Assembly: GCF_015223195.1 (NCBI RefSeq)
Contig: NZ_JADFUA010000006.1
Span: forward strand, 1-64,000
Length of the DNA: 64,000 nucleotides
Direction: 5' to 3'
Source of the DNA: Chitinilyticum piscinae
Lineage (GTDB): Bacteria > Pseudomonadota > Gammaproteobacteria > Burkholderiales > Chitinibacteraceae
A program made the position numbers and the translations under genes. Each line of letters starts with the position of its first letter. Positions within the stretch are counted from its first letter, which is position 1. Below are positions 17,067 through 25,985 of the stretch, one piece after another. The notes beneath the pieces are model-generated. The model worked only from the letters and a program-made list of their open reading frames with translations, searched no databases and had not been told where the DNA came from.

Positions 17067-17541
17067 GGTGCTGGCGCTGCCCGAAGGCAGCAAGGCCGAG
17101 CGCTATGCCGCGTTGCTGCCGCAACTCGCGAGCCTTCTGGCGGGCGAGCGCGATCTGATTGCCTGCATGGCCAATGCCGCATCGGTGCTGGCGACAACCT
17201 TTGGCTGGCACTGGGTCGGTTTCTATCGCGTGGCCGGGGATGAACTTATTCTTGGCCCCTTCGCCGGCCCGCTGGCGTGCACGCGCATTGCCTTCGGGCG
17301 CGGGGTCTGCGGTAGCGCCTGGGCGCAAAACGCCACGCAGCGGGTGTCCGATGTCGATGCCTTTCCCGGTCACATTGCCTGTTCCAGCCTGAGCCGCAGC
17401 GAAATCGTCGTTCCCGTGCGCAATGCGGCCGGCGAGGTGATCGCGGTGCTGGATGTCGATGCCAGTGAACTGGCGGCGTTTGATGAGATTGATCAACAGT
17501 ATCTGGAGCAGCTGGCCGGGCTGTTCAGCAACAAGGAGTAA
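17059..17541 (+). CDS. msrC: GAF-domain free methionine-(R)-sulfoxide reductase
   Basis: A 160-residue single GAF-domain protein. It reduces free L-methionine-R-sulfoxide. The three conserved cysteines of the fRMsr family are in ACTRI, GVCGSAW and HIACSS, with the flanking FGRGVCG and SEIVVPV motifs. It begins inside the ispD 3' end (8-base overlap), and ispF starts three bases after its stop. Insertion of this gene between ispD and ispF is unusual but the reading frame is clear. Confidence 0.9.
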   Translation: MAEVLALPEGSKAERYAALLPQLASLLAGERDLIACMANAASVLATTFGWHWVGFYRVAGDELILGPFAGPLACTRIAFGRGVCGSAWAQNATQRVSDVDAFPGHIACSSLSRSEIVVPVRNAAGEVIAVLDVDASELAAFDEIDQQYLEQLAGLFSNKE

Positions 17542-17544
17542 GGC

Positions 17545-18018
17545 ATGCGTATCGGACAAGGCTGGGACGTACACCGCATGGTGGCAGACCGCCCGCTGAT
17601 TCTCGGCGGGGTGACGATTCCGTTTGAAAAAGGTTTGCTCGGGCATTCGGATGCCGATGCGCTGCTGCACGCGATTACCGATGCCATTCTCGGTGCGGCT
17701 GGGCTGGGCGACATTGGCCGGCATTTCCCGGATACCGCCGAAGAATTCCGGGGGGCCGACAGTCGCGTGTTGCTGCGCGAAGCGCTGCGCCGCGTGCAGG
17801 CCGCTGGCTGGCGCGTGGGCAATGTCGACGCCAGCATCCTGATCCAGCGCCCGAAAATGGCGCCGCACATTCCGGTCATGGTCGAGAATATTGCTGCTGA
17901 TCTGCAGGTGACCGCCGCGCAGGTGAACGTGAAGGCCAAGACCTATGAAAAGCTCGGCCCCGTGGGCGCGAGCGAAGCGGTCGAAGCGCAGGCTGTGGCG
18001 CTGTTGCTGCCGTGCTGA
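17545..18018 (+). CDS. ispF: 2-C-methyl-D-erythritol 2,4-cyclodiphosphate synthase
   Basis: A 157-residue IspF, fifth enzyme of the MEP pathway. It has the metal-binding GQGWDVHRM near residues 4-12, [26 protein letters not shown], and the C-terminal [22 protein letters not shown]. Length and motifs are typical of the trimeric enzyme. Its 3' end overlaps the next gene by 7 bases. Confidence 0.96.
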   Translation: MRIGQGWDVHRMVADRPLILGGVTIPFEKGLLGHSDADALLHAITDAILGAAGLGDIGRHFPDTAEEFRGADSRVLLREALRRVQAAGWRVGNVDASILIQRPKMAPHIPVMVENIAADLQVTAAQVNVKAKTYEKLGPVGASEAVEAQAVALLLPC

Positions 18019-18437
18019 TCCGATATGTGCTGGCGCTGGCTGCGTTCGGAATGCTGGCCGGCTGCAGTACGATGGCATCGTTCACGGTGATTAACCGCAG
18101 CAGCGCGCCGCTCACGCTGATATTCAGCTGGCGGGATGGCGCGCAGATACCCAAGCAGTGCCAGTTGCGCGTCATTACGGCGGACAAGGCCGTAGAGGAC
18201 AGGCCGGTCCGTTGCGAAGGCCGGCAGATGACGCTGACGCTGGCACCCGGTGAGCGTAGTCTCGCCACTATCCGCATGCACAATTCTGGCCCGCTGCCAG
18301 AGCTGCCGCTGGATTCCTTGCAGTTGCAGGGGGAGCAGGGGGAGCAAACCCTGCAGGGCGAGGCGTTGCTTGGACACTTCGTGCAGCGTGCGCATGCCTA
18401 TGAGCTTATCTATACCGGGGTAAAGGCAGAAGAATGA
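18012..18437 (+). CDS. small predicted lipoprotein
   Basis: A 141-residue protein starting with GTG inside the ispF 3' end. It has a lipoprotein signal ([10 protein letters not shown], lipobox LAGC with Cys18). The mature part is beta-rich with no domain I recognise. It contains two further Cys (PKQCQL and VRCEG) that could pair in the periplasm. It overlaps the next gene by 4 bases (ATGA). Confidence 0.7.
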   Translation: MLIRYVLALAAFGMLAGCSTMASFTVINRSSAPLTLIFSWRDGAQIPKQCQLRVITADKAVEDRPVRCEGRQMTLTLAPGERSLATIRMHNSGPLPELPLDSLQLQGEQGEQTLQGEALLGHFVQRAHAYELIYTGVKAEE

Positions 18438-18700
18438 AGTCAGTACTGTTAATGATCGCTTTGGTGCTGACGATACCAGCGCACGCCGAGCCTGTTCGTG
18501 CCTGTGTTCCTGCTTATGGCGAAGCGCGCTATCAGGATGCCGATGGGAATGGTGACTTATTTGCTGGCCAGCGTTTTGTGGTGAGGCAGTCTAAAACCGG
18601 CAAGGTGCTTTACCGCGGGCGAATTGATGCCAGCGGTGTTGCCCGCTGGACGGCAGGATGCAAGGGCGAGAAGCTAACCATTCAGCTCGTGCAGGACTAA
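18434..18700 (+). CDS. small secreted protein, unknown
   Basis: An 88-residue protein with a signal peptide (about 1-18, PAHA-EPVRAC). The mature domain of about 70 residues has two Cys (RACVP and AGCKG) likely to form a disulfide. It is the last gene of the dnaQ-initiated run and overlaps the lipoprotein gene by ATGA. The two may act together in the periplasm; that is inference from position only. Confidence 0.65.
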   Translation: MKSVLLMIALVLTIPAHAEPVRACVPAYGEARYQDADGNGDLFAGQRFVVRQSKTGKVLYRGRIDASGVARWTAGCKGEKLTIQLVQD

Positions 18701-18718
18701 GCAAGGATCAGGCAAGGC

Positions 18719-19621
18719 TTAGTCGAGATCCGGCAATCTGGCGGCCGGCGGGGTGACGTCAAACCACTGCCATTCGCGGGCCAGCTTGACGGCGGTGTCG
18801 CGCACCAGCTCGTAGGCGGCCTGCCGGTCGGTGTCGCCATTGATCAGCTGGGCGACAGCGGCGAAATCATCCGGTAGTGCGGCATCGTGCCAGCCGTTGG
18901 CCAGGTGGCGTGCCAGCGAGTTGGCAACCAGTACGGTGCGCACGCGGGGTTCGTCACGGAAAGATTCGTCCATCAGATGGGTGATCAGCTTGGGGAAATG
19001 CCAGGCATGAGCGAGCGCCATCTGCATGTCCAGTACCGTGGTGCCGAAAATCTGTCGCTGGGCATCACGGCTGCGCAGCCCGGGGTTTTTCTGCTGCAGG
19101 AGCATGACTTGCGCGGCCAGCTGCGGGGCTTCGTACCAGACCAGAATTTCTGCCGAGTCGTGCAGCAGTGCTGCGGTCATGACTTCGGCCGGGTCGATGT
19201 CATGACGCTGGCTACAGATTGCTTCGGCGTACTTGCTGGCCGCGTAGGCACGGTAGCAGGCCGAGTGGCAGCCATACAGCGCCGGCGGAATCCGCTCGAG
19301 CTGCTGCTCGACCGTATTGCCGCTGGAGAGTGCACCGAGAAAGCCCTTGATTCCCAGCATCATCAGCGTACGCTCCAGCGTGGTCACGTCGGTGATCTGC
19401 GCATTGTGGCGATGCGCCTGCAGATAGCGCAGGACCTTCAGTGACAGCAGCGGATCATGGCGAATCAATGCCGCGATTTCGCGCACGCTGACTTCTTCCA
19501 TGCGGCCGGATAATTCCCGCAGTGCTTTAAGCGTGTACTGCAGTAGCGGTATTTCCTGGTGGCTGAAGTAGTCGACCCAGCCGGCGAGGGTTTCGAAACG
19601 TTGTTTCAGCATGGCTGCCAT
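18719..19621 (-). CDS. HDOD domain signalling protein
   Basis: A 300-residue protein of the HDOD class (HD-related output domain), usually regulatory rather than enzymatic. Recognisable are PLLQYTLKALRELSG, AALIRHDPLLSLKVLRYL, LERTLMMLGIKGFL and AALLHDSAEILVW. There is no EAL or GGDEF domain. It converges with the dnaQ run (18 bases between stops) and is divergent from the secretin-like gene. No clear ribosome binding site precedes this start. Confidence 0.85.
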   Translation of the reverse strand: MAAMLKQRFETLAGWVDYFSHQEIPLLQYTLKALRELSGRMEEVSVREIAALIRHDPLLSLKVLRYLQAHRHNAQITDVTTLERTLMMLGIKGFLGALSSGNTVEQQLERIPPALYGCHSACYRAYAASKYAEAICSQRHDIDPAEVMTAALLHDSAEILVWYEAPQLAAQVMLLQQKNPGLRSRDAQRQIFGTTVLDMQMALAHAWHFPKLITHLMDESFRDEPRVRTVLVANSLARHLANGWHDAALPDDFAAVAQLINGDTDRQAAYELVRDTAVKLAREWQWFDVTPPAARLPDLD

Positions 19622-19723
19622 CGTGCAGGGAAGGTACTAGCATTATGGCACGCGTGTTGAGAATGGTAGTGATTGCATGGTGTAAGCAGGCGAAAGTGTC
19701 GTGCTTTGACCTGAGGAGAAAAC

Positions 19724-20494
19724 ATGCCTAGACAGGGATTGCTGGCCTTGTGCTTGCTGGCTGCCAGTGTGCAGGCCGACGAGGTGGTGACGCTGTCGCC
19801 ACAACACCGCAGTGCTCAGGAGCTGGCCAGCGCCTTGCAGCGGACGTTTCCGGAGGCTGCCTTCACACCGTTTTACCAGCAGTTGCTGGTGCGAGCCCCC
19901 GATGCTGCAACCCTGGCACGGATTCGTGAAGTGCTGGCCACGCTGGATCAGGCAGCCCGCAATCTGACGCTGACGGTCGAGCAGCGCCAGGTCGATGATC
20001 TGGACGCCTGGGAAGCTGCGGTGCGCGGCAAGGTACTGATCGGCAGCGAGGGCAGCAGCGCGGTCCTCGCGCTGCGGCTGGCGCAGCTCCACGAAGCGAC
20101 GCGGCTGGTGAATCGTTCGGTGGTGACGACGCAGGATGGCGGGCAGGCATGGATCCAGCTCGGGCAAAGCCGTTATTACCCGGTCTGGAGCTGGTGGCCG
20201 GGCTCGGCCTTGCCGGTGCGTGGTGGCCAATGGGTGAGTACAGGTAGCGGTTTCTATGCCCGCCCCCAGCAGCAGGGGGCGCAAATCCGCGTACTGCTTT
20301 CGCCGCAGGCCGGGCGTTTCCGTCCCGACGGCAGCATCAGCAGCGCCGGCTCCGAGGCCGAAGTGCTGGTGAGTCCGGGGCAATGGCAGCTGATCGGGGA
20401 ATCCCGTCAGGAGGGTAGTACCAGCAGCAGCGGCATGACCAGCGGCAATCGCACGCAGCTGCGCAGCTATCAGGTCTGGCTAAAGGTGGATTGA
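19724..20494 (+). CDS. orphan secreted protein with a secretin N-domain-like fold
   Basis: A 256-residue protein with a short signal peptide (about 1-18, SVQA-DE). The next 70 residues resemble a secretin N1/NolW subdomain: VVTLSPQHRSAQELASALQ followed by LLVRAPDAATLARIREVLATLDQAARNLTLTVEQ, the pattern of ring-building repeats in GspD/PilQ. The rest is beta-rich with a Ser/Gly-rich loop near residue 225. It lacks the secretin beta-barrel, so it is not a secretin itself. GAGGAG precedes the start. No type II or pilus gene adjoins it. Confidence 0.7.
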   Translation: MPRQGLLALCLLAASVQADEVVTLSPQHRSAQELASALQRTFPEAAFTPFYQQLLVRAPDAATLARIREVLATLDQAARNLTLTVEQRQVDDLDAWEAAVRGKVLIGSEGSSAVLALRLAQLHEATRLVNRSVVTTQDGGQAWIQLGQSRYYPVWSWWPGSALPVRGGQWVSTGSGFYARPQQQGAQIRVLLSPQAGRFRPDGSISSAGSEAEVLVSPGQWQLIGESRQEGSTSSSGMTSGNRTQLRSYQVWLKVD

Positions 20495-20496
20495 TT

Positions 20497-20545
20497 GGGT
20501 ATGGCCCTGCAGGCTTTTCTGTTATTGGCCTACATGGCGATACCT
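20497..20545. repeat. intergenic 49-bp repeat, copy C
   Basis: GGGTAT at 20497 and ATACCT at 20540-20545. The reverse complement shares GCCATGTAG with copy A. It fills the space between two converging genes. Confidence 0.75.
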
Positions 20546-20551
20546 TGATGA

Positions 20552-21436
20552 TTATTTCTGCTTTTCGGCCAGCTTGCGCTTCAGCTCCGGCATCAGTGCC
20601 AGCATGGCTTTTTCCCCTTCCAGAATCGCGACATTCTTCTGGTCGAAGTCCGCAGCCCCGATCTTGCCGACCTTGGGGCGTACCACCAGATCGGCGCGGG
20701 TCATTTCCTGTTCACCCAGCTTTTGCCCCATGATGATGATGGCCTGGTTCACGTTGCCGACCATGCTGTTGGGCTTGCCGTTGGCCGCTTTGCTGGAAAT
20801 GTCGACGGCAATCACCAGATCGGCACCGAGCTGGCGTGCCGCATCGACCGGCACCGGGCTGACCACGCCACCGTCGATGTAGCGTTTGCCGGCAATCGTG
20901 ACCGGCTCGAATACCCCTGGAATGCTGCTGGAGGCGCGCACGGCCTGCCCGGTGTTGCCGCTGCCGAAGACCATGCGTTCGCCGGTATCGAGGTTGGTGG
21001 CGACGGCGGCAAACGGCTTGGGGAATTTCTCCATGGTCTGGTTTTTCACCAGCGTATTGACGTAATCCTGCAGCTTCTGACCTTTGACCAGTCCGCCCGA
21101 TAGGAGGCTCACGTCGCGAATCTGGCTTTCATCCAGTGCAAAGGCTTTTTCCTGCAGCTCGAAGCCATTGATGCCGCTGGCGTACAGCGCACCGACGACG
21201 CTGCCCGCGCTGGTGCCGGTAACGACGTCGACCTTGATGCCATTGGCTTCCAGCATCTTGATCACGCCAATGTGGGCAAAGCCCTTGGCCGCGCCGCCGC
21301 CCAGCGCCAGCCCGATGCGGATTTTTTTCGGCTGGGGCACCGTCGCGGGCTTGGATGGTTCGGGGGCCTCGGTCGTGGCGCAGCCCAGCAGCAGGGCTGT
21401 ACCAAACAGCAGGGAAAGGAGTGTGCGGCGTTTCAT
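20552..21436 (-). CDS. patatin-like phospholipase lipoprotein
   Basis: A 294-residue patatin-family protein (RssA/YchK type). It has a lipoprotein signal with lipobox LLGC (Cys19), then the oxyanion GGGAAKGFAHIGV, the nucleophile Ser in GTSAG, and the catalytic Asp in DGGVVSPVPV. It is expected to hydrolyse acyl esters of phospholipids. The start at 21436 makes an ATGA overlap with trmO upstream; the longer frame to 21484 would overlap trmO heavily. Confidence 0.9.
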   Translation of the reverse strand: MKRRTLLSLLFGTALLLGCATTEAPEPSKPATVPQPKKIRIGLALGGGAAKGFAHIGVIKMLEANGIKVDVVTGTSAGSVVGALYASGINGFELQEKAFALDESQIRDVSLLSGGLVKGQKLQDYVNTLVKNQTMEKFPKPFAAVATNLDTGERMVFGSGNTGQAVRASSSIPGVFEPVTIAGKRYIDGGVVSPVPVDAARQLGADLVIAVDISSKAANGKPNSMVGNVNQAIIIMGQKLGEQEMTRADLVVRPKVGKIGAADFDQKNVAILEGEKAMLALMPELKRKLAEKQK

Positions 21437-22131
21437 GCGGGAATGATCTCTTCGACTAGGGCGCCCTGTTCGGTGCAGCGCCATTTCACATCCAGGGTAT
21501 ACAGCCGCACGCCATACTGGCGTTGGGCATCATCGGCATACGCAGGCCTCGGATCCTGGGCCAGCACTTCGCGGATCAGCTCGCGCAGCTCGGGATGGCG
21601 GCTGTGCAGCGTTGCCAGGGTCAGCTCGGCTGCTGGGGCAAAGATCACCGGCAGCTCGGCTGGCGGGCCGTCGACAAAGCCGCCGCGAGCCTGCGGCTGG
21701 CTTTCCACGAAGGGAATATAGGGTTTGATGTCCAGAATCGGTGTGCCATCGACCAGATCGATCCCGCCGAAAGTCAGAGCCACGCCATCGCGGGTGTCGA
21801 TATCGAGCAGCTCGACCAGCGACAGTCCCAGCGGATTGGGGCGAAACGGGCTGCGGCTGGCAAAGACGCCGACCCGCTGGTTGCCGCCCAGCCGCGGCGG
21901 GCGCACCGTCGGACTCCACTGGCCGGCCGTCTGGTGAAACACCCAGCTGAGCCAGACGTGCGAGAACGCGTCCAGTCCCCGTACGGCCTCAGGCCTGGCA
22001 TAGGGCGCATCCAGGCGCAGAATGCCGCGGGCGTGGGGGGCCAGCCGCGGCTGGCGCGGGATGCCGAACTTGTCCGGAAATGGCGTGCTGATGTGGCCGA
22101 TGGGCGTGAGGGTGAAAGCGGTACTGGTCAT
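21433..22131 (-). CDS. trmO: tRNA (t6A37)-N6-methyltransferase TrmO
   Basis: A 232-residue protein of the TsaA/YaeB family, which methylates t6A37 of threonine tRNA. Motifs include PIGHISTPFPDKFGIPRQPRL, GLDAFSHVWLSWVFHQT, RVGVFASRSPFRPNPLGLS, the DIKPYIPF segment and the C-terminal YTLDVKW. I set the start at 22131 because family members begin about ten residues before the GxIxSP segment; an ATG at 22158 is also possible. No convincing ribosome binding site is seen for either. Confidence 0.92.
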   Translation of the reverse strand: MTSTAFTLTPIGHISTPFPDKFGIPRQPRLAPHARGILRLDAPYARPEAVRGLDAFSHVWLSWVFHQTAGQWSPTVRPPRLGGNQRVGVFASRSPFRPNPLGLSLVELLDIDTRDGVALTFGGIDLVDGTPILDIKPYIPFVESQPQARGGFVDGPPAELPVIFAPAAELTLATLHSRHPELRELIREVLAQDPRPAYADDAQRQYGVRLYTLDVKWRCTEQGALVEEIIPA

Positions 22132-22204
22132 GGCTGGTGCAGGGAATGTCGCAGGCATTGTGCCAAAGCCGCATTCGGGGCGCTTGTGAATTTCTCACAG
22201 CCGA

Positions 22205-22235
22205 ATGTGAAACAGGCCACCCGGAGGTGACCTGT
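22205..22235 (-). terminator. terminator behind the sodium-dependent transporter
   Basis: On the minus strand ACAGGTCACC and GGTGGCCTGT pair over 10 bp (one T-G wobble) and are followed by TTCACATT, a weak T tract. Confidence 0.6.
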
Positions 22236-22254
22236 CAGTATCTGTGGTGCTGTT

Positions 22255-23574
22255 TTACAGTCCGTGAATCCAGATGTAGCCAAGCACCAGCGGGGCGATA
22301 AAGCCGCATACGATGCGGAGCGCCGGCAGTACCGCGGCAGCCCCTTCTGCCTGCAGCTCCTGGCGGACCCGCGGCCAGATGGCCCAGCCGACAAAGATGG
22401 CTGCCAGCAGGCCACCGGCCGGCATCAGCACGTTGGAGGCAATGTAATCCATCAGGTCAAACGGCGTCTTGCCGAAAATCAGCGTCTTTTCCAGCACGCC
22501 GAACGACAGCGCCGCCGGGATCGACAGCACGAAGGCACCAAGGGTTATGGCGATTGCTGCCGGCTTGCGCTCCCAGCCGAATTCGTCCATCAGGAAGGCA
22601 ACAATCGGCTCCAGAATCGAGACCGACGACGTCAGGGCCGCGAACAGCAGCAGGCAGAAGAACGCAACGGCAAACAGCTGGCCAAACGGCATCTTGGCAA
22701 AAATCGCCGGCATGGTGATGAAGGTGAGCCCGGGGCCGGCGGCCGGATCGACATCAAAGGCAAATACCGCCGGCAGCACCATCAGGCCAGCCAGCAGGCA
22801 GGCCAGTGTGGCGAGTACGGAAACCCAGACGGTAGCGCCGACCAGTTTGGTATCCGGCGAGAGGTAGGAACCGTAGGCGATGATCATGCCGCCGCCGATG
22901 GACAACGAAAAGATCGCCAGCCCCATGGCGTCGAGCAGCATGGTCGCGTCCACCTTGCTCCAGTCCGGAGTGAGGAAGTAGGCGACGCCTTCCATTGCAC
23001 CAGGCAGTGTCAGAGCCCGCGCGATCAGCACCAGCATCAGGAAGAAGAGCGCAGGCATCAGGATTTTGCTCATGCGCTCGATGCCGGCCTGCACGCCGCC
23101 CAGCACGATGGCCATGGTAATGCCGAAGAAGGCTGCGCAGTAGAGGATGGCGTCCAGCGGGTCGGCGATGAAGGTGCCGAAGGCCGATTTCAGCGCGGCC
23201 GTATCGGCGGTAATGGCTTCCCCGCTGATCGAACGCAGGATATAGGCGATGGTCCAGCCGCCGACCACGCTGTAATAGGACAGGATGATGAAGACACACA
23301 GCACCGAGAGTCGCCCGGCCCAGGCCCAGGCCTTGTTCTTCAGCTCGCGGTAGGCCGTGGTGGCCGATTTGCGGGCAGCCCGGCCGATGAGCATTTCGGC
23401 AAGCAGCATGCCCACGCCCAGCGTGAAAACGCACACCAGATAGGCAATCAGGAACGCTCCGCCCCCATTTTTACCGGCGATGTAGGGAAATTTCCAGATG
23501 GCGCCCAAGCCGACAGCCGAGCCGGCTGCGGCGAGGATGAAGCCCAGTTTCGAGCCCCAGTTGGCACGGGACAT
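22255..23574 (-). CDS. sodium-dependent transporter (NSS/SNF family)
   Basis: A 439-residue polytopic protein with 11-12 membrane segments. The N terminus NWGSKLGFILAAAGSAVGLGAIWKFPY is the sodium and substrate site of helix 1 of the LeuT/NSS fold, followed by NGGGAFLIAY. Helix 6-8 motifs (DAMGLAIFSLSIGGGMIIAYGSY and FAALTSSVSILEP) are present. It should import an amino acid or related solute with sodium; the substrate is not predictable here. GGAG lies five bases before the ATG at 23574. It is monocistronic, with a hairpin behind. Confidence 0.93.
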   Translation of the reverse strand: MSRANWGSKLGFILAAAGSAVGLGAIWKFPYIAGKNGGGAFLIAYLVCVFTLGVGMLLAEMLIGRAARKSATTAYRELKNKAWAWAGRLSVLCVFIILSYYSVVGGWTIAYILRSISGEAITADTAALKSAFGTFIADPLDAILYCAAFFGITMAIVLGGVQAGIERMSKILMPALFFLMLVLIARALTLPGAMEGVAYFLTPDWSKVDATMLLDAMGLAIFSLSIGGGMIIAYGSYLSPDTKLVGATVWVSVLATLACLLAGLMVLPAVFAFDVDPAAGPGLTFITMPAIFAKMPFGQLFAVAFFCLLLFAALTSSVSILEPIVAFLMDEFGWERKPAAIAITLGAFVLSIPAALSFGVLEKTLIFGKTPFDLMDYIASNVLMPAGGLLAAIFVGWAIWPRVRQELQAEGAAAVLPALRIVCGFIAPLVLGYIWIHGL

Positions 23575-23649
23575 GATCACTCCGCTAACAGTTGGACAGC
23601 GATCAGTGTGCCCAACTGTAAGGGAGTGGCCAATTGGCGATAGCCCCGA

Positions 23650-25782
23650 TCAGCGGGTTTCGGCCAGCTTCTTCAGCGTGACGTAGTCGGTCTTGCCGGT
23701 GCCAAGCAGCGGTATGGCTTCCAGTACGCGGATTTCGCGCGGGATTGCCAGCTCGGTCTGGCCGGTCTGGCGCGCGGCTTCGGCGAGTTGCTCGCGCTTG
23801 AGTTCGCGGTCGGTGGTAAACAGCACGATGGCTTCGCCCTTGCTTGCATCCGGCCGACTGCTGGTGGCGTGGCTGTGATCGGGGCTGGCGGTGAGCGCCA
23901 GCTTTTCCGAGACTTCCAGCGAAACCATCTCGCCGGCAATCTTGGCGAAGCGCTTGACGCGGCCGACGATGCGCACGAAGCGGTCTTCGTCGAAATCGAT
24001 CACGTCGCCGGTGCTGTACCAGCCATGCCCGCTTTCGCCGTCGGGGAATTCGAGTACGCCCGGACGCTCGTAGCGCAGATAGCCCAGCATCAGGTTGGGG
24101 CCGCGTACTTCCAGCAGCCCGCCCTGTTCAAGGCCGGGTACCGGAATCAGGCGGTGTTCGATCCCTGGCAGCAACTGTCCGACGGTGCCGCTATGGCAGG
24201 CCATCGGCGTGTTGACTGCGATTACCGGTGCGCATTCGGTTACGCCGTAGCCCTCCAGAATGCGGATGCCGAATTTCTCCATCCAGACGCGGCGGGTCTC
24301 TTCGCCGAGTTTTTCCGCACCGGCCACGACGTAGCGCAGGCGGCCGAAGTCGTAGGGATGTGCGTATTTGGCGTAGTTGGCGAGGAAGGTGCTGGTGCCG
24401 AACATCACGGTGCAGTTGCGGTCGTAGATCAGCTCGGGAATCAGGCGGTAGTGCAGCGGGTTGGGGTAGAAGAACACCTTGCAGCCCGTCAGGACCGGCA
24501 GCAGTGCCCCAGCCGTCAGTCCGAAGGAATGGAACAGCGGCAGAGCCACCATGAATTTGTCCAGCGGCGTGAAATCGCCGACTGCGCGGATCTGTGCCAC
24601 ATTGGCCAGCAGACTGTCGTGGCTGTGAACGACGCCCTTGGGCTTGCCCTCCGAGCCGGAAGTAAACAGGATCACCGCCGGGTCGTTGGGCTGCTGGTCG
24701 ACCACACCCATGGCTCGCGGGAAGGTTCGGGCAAACAGGATGCCGAGCTTGTCGAGCAGGGTGATTTCACCGCGCAGGTCTTCCAGATGCTGCACGCGGA
24801 TGCCGGGTAGATCGGCAATCAGGTCGTCGAGTTTACCCTTGGCGATGAAGCTGCGCGAGGTAAGGATAGTCTTGACCTGGGCGGCCGTACATGCTGCGAT
24901 AATGCCGTCGCGGCCTGCTGTGTAGTTGAGCATGGCCGGTACGCGACCGCGGGCGGAGAGCCCCAGTACCAGTGCCACGCTACCGACGGCGTTGGGCATC
25001 AGCACGCCGACATGTTCACGCGGGCTGGTGTGGCGCTCGGTCAGGCGTGCCAGCGCGGCGATCTTGGTGGTCAGGCTGCCATAGGTCTCTTCGACCATGT
25101 TGATGTCTTCGGCCAGGCGGAATTTGCGTCCGAAGCTGTCGCGAGCATCGCAAAATGCCTGATACAGCGTGCGGCGCGGGCGGGTTTGCACCAGCATGTT
25201 TTGCAGCAACTGGCGCATGGCTTCGCCGGCACGGCGCCGGCGCGCCTTGGCATTCGGCCCTTCCGGCATGGGCAGCGCGGTGGGGGCCAGCACATGCAGG
25301 CTGATCTTGGGCAGCATGTGCAGCGGGTAGAGTCCCGAGAGGCGGCCGAAATAGCTGTGCGCGGCACCGCTGATGCGTACGGGCACGATGCGTGCGCCGG
25401 TTTTTGCGGCAACGAAGGCCGCGCCGTCGTAGACCTTCATCAGCGAACCGGTGTCGGTGAGGCGGCCTTCGGGGAAGATGACCACGTTTTCGCCCTTTTC
25501 CAGCAGGCGGATCACGGCCTTCATCGCCAGCGGATTGGCGGGTTCAACCACCAGATGCGGCACATTGGCCAGCGCCAGGCGGAACCAGCGGTTTTTCATG
25601 ACCTGCGCGTGCACGACAAAGGTGGCGCGTACCGGCAGAAACAGCCCCAGCAGCAGGCCGTCGAGAAAGGACTCGTGGTTGGCGACAATCAGTGTCTTGG
25701 GCGGGCCGAACACGGACTGGTCTCCGCGCACTTCGACGCGGAACAGAAAATGCATCAGCAGACGCAGAACGAACTTGAACAT
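23650..25782 (-). CDS. aas: Aas-like bifunctional lysophospholipid acyltransferase / acyl-ACP synthetase
   Basis: A 710-residue fusion. The N-terminal 200 residues are a PlsC-type acyltransferase with NHESFLDG and FPEGRLTDTG motifs. The remainder is an AMP-binding acyl-acid ligase with TSGSEGKPKGVVHSH, the GYGVTECAP segment and the YSTGDVIDFDEDRFVRIVGR hinge. In E. coli Aas re-acylates lysophosphatidylethanolamine using acyl-ACP it makes itself. Length (719 in E. coli) and domain order match. The N-terminal region has a hydrophobic stretch for membrane association. It is monocistronic by spacing. Confidence 0.92.
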   Translation of the reverse strand: MFKFVLRLLMHFLFRVEVRGDQSVFGPPKTLIVANHESFLDGLLLGLFLPVRATFVVHAQVMKNRWFRLALANVPHLVVEPANPLAMKAVIRLLEKGENVVIFPEGRLTDTGSLMKVYDGAAFVAAKTGARIVPVRISGAAHSYFGRLSGLYPLHMLPKISLHVLAPTALPMPEGPNAKARRRRAGEAMRQLLQNMLVQTRPRRTLYQAFCDARDSFGRKFRLAEDINMVEETYGSLTTKIAALARLTERHTSPREHVGVLMPNAVGSVALVLGLSARGRVPAMLNYTAGRDGIIAACTAAQVKTILTSRSFIAKGKLDDLIADLPGIRVQHLEDLRGEITLLDKLGILFARTFPRAMGVVDQQPNDPAVILFTSGSEGKPKGVVHSHDSLLANVAQIRAVGDFTPLDKFMVALPLFHSFGLTAGALLPVLTGCKVFFYPNPLHYRLIPELIYDRNCTVMFGTSTFLANYAKYAHPYDFGRLRYVVAGAEKLGEETRRVWMEKFGIRILEGYGVTECAPVIAVNTPMACHSGTVGQLLPGIEHRLIPVPGLEQGGLLEVRGPNLMLGYLRYERPGVLEFPDGESGHGWYSTGDVIDFDEDRFVRIVGRVKRFAKIAGEMVSLEVSEKLALTASPDHSHATSSRPDASKGEAIVLFTTDRELKREQLAEAARQTGQTELAIPREIRVLEAIPLLGTGKTDYVTLKKLAETR

Positions 25783-25922
25783 GGGCGTTACCCGGAATGA
25801 TGACCACAGCGGTCAGTGATTCTAGTCTGCATGAAAGGAGGGTGGTATGGAAATGACATGCGCTGTTGGTCAGAATCTGCACCCATGCGGGGCAGATTCT
25901 GCCGTGCGAGAAGAGCTTTTCT

Positions 25923-25981
25923 GGGTATACTTCTGAGTGCTAATCCCTAAATAAATTTCAGGCGCATACATTGATGGGTAT
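25923..25981. repeat. intergenic 59-bp repeat, copy D
   Basis: GGGTAT at 25923, ATACAT at 25966-25971 and a second GGGTAT at 25976-25981, the same three positions as copies F, J and L. It lies past the 3' end of the HHPHGDHDD-tailed gene. Confidence 0.75.
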
Positions 25982-25985
25982 GTGA

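Noticed and set aside
21495-21543. GGGTAT and ATACGC with the 43-base offset inside trmO
   Set aside because: The distal hexamer is a poor match, the third position is absent and the bases encode the conserved LYTLDVKW segment of TrmO, so I treat it as chance.
22264-23643. A 459-residue open frame antisense to the sodium-dependent transporter
   Set aside because: Composition rich in Gln, Arg and His typical of the complement of a hydrophobic protein gene; the transporter on the other strand is unmistakable.
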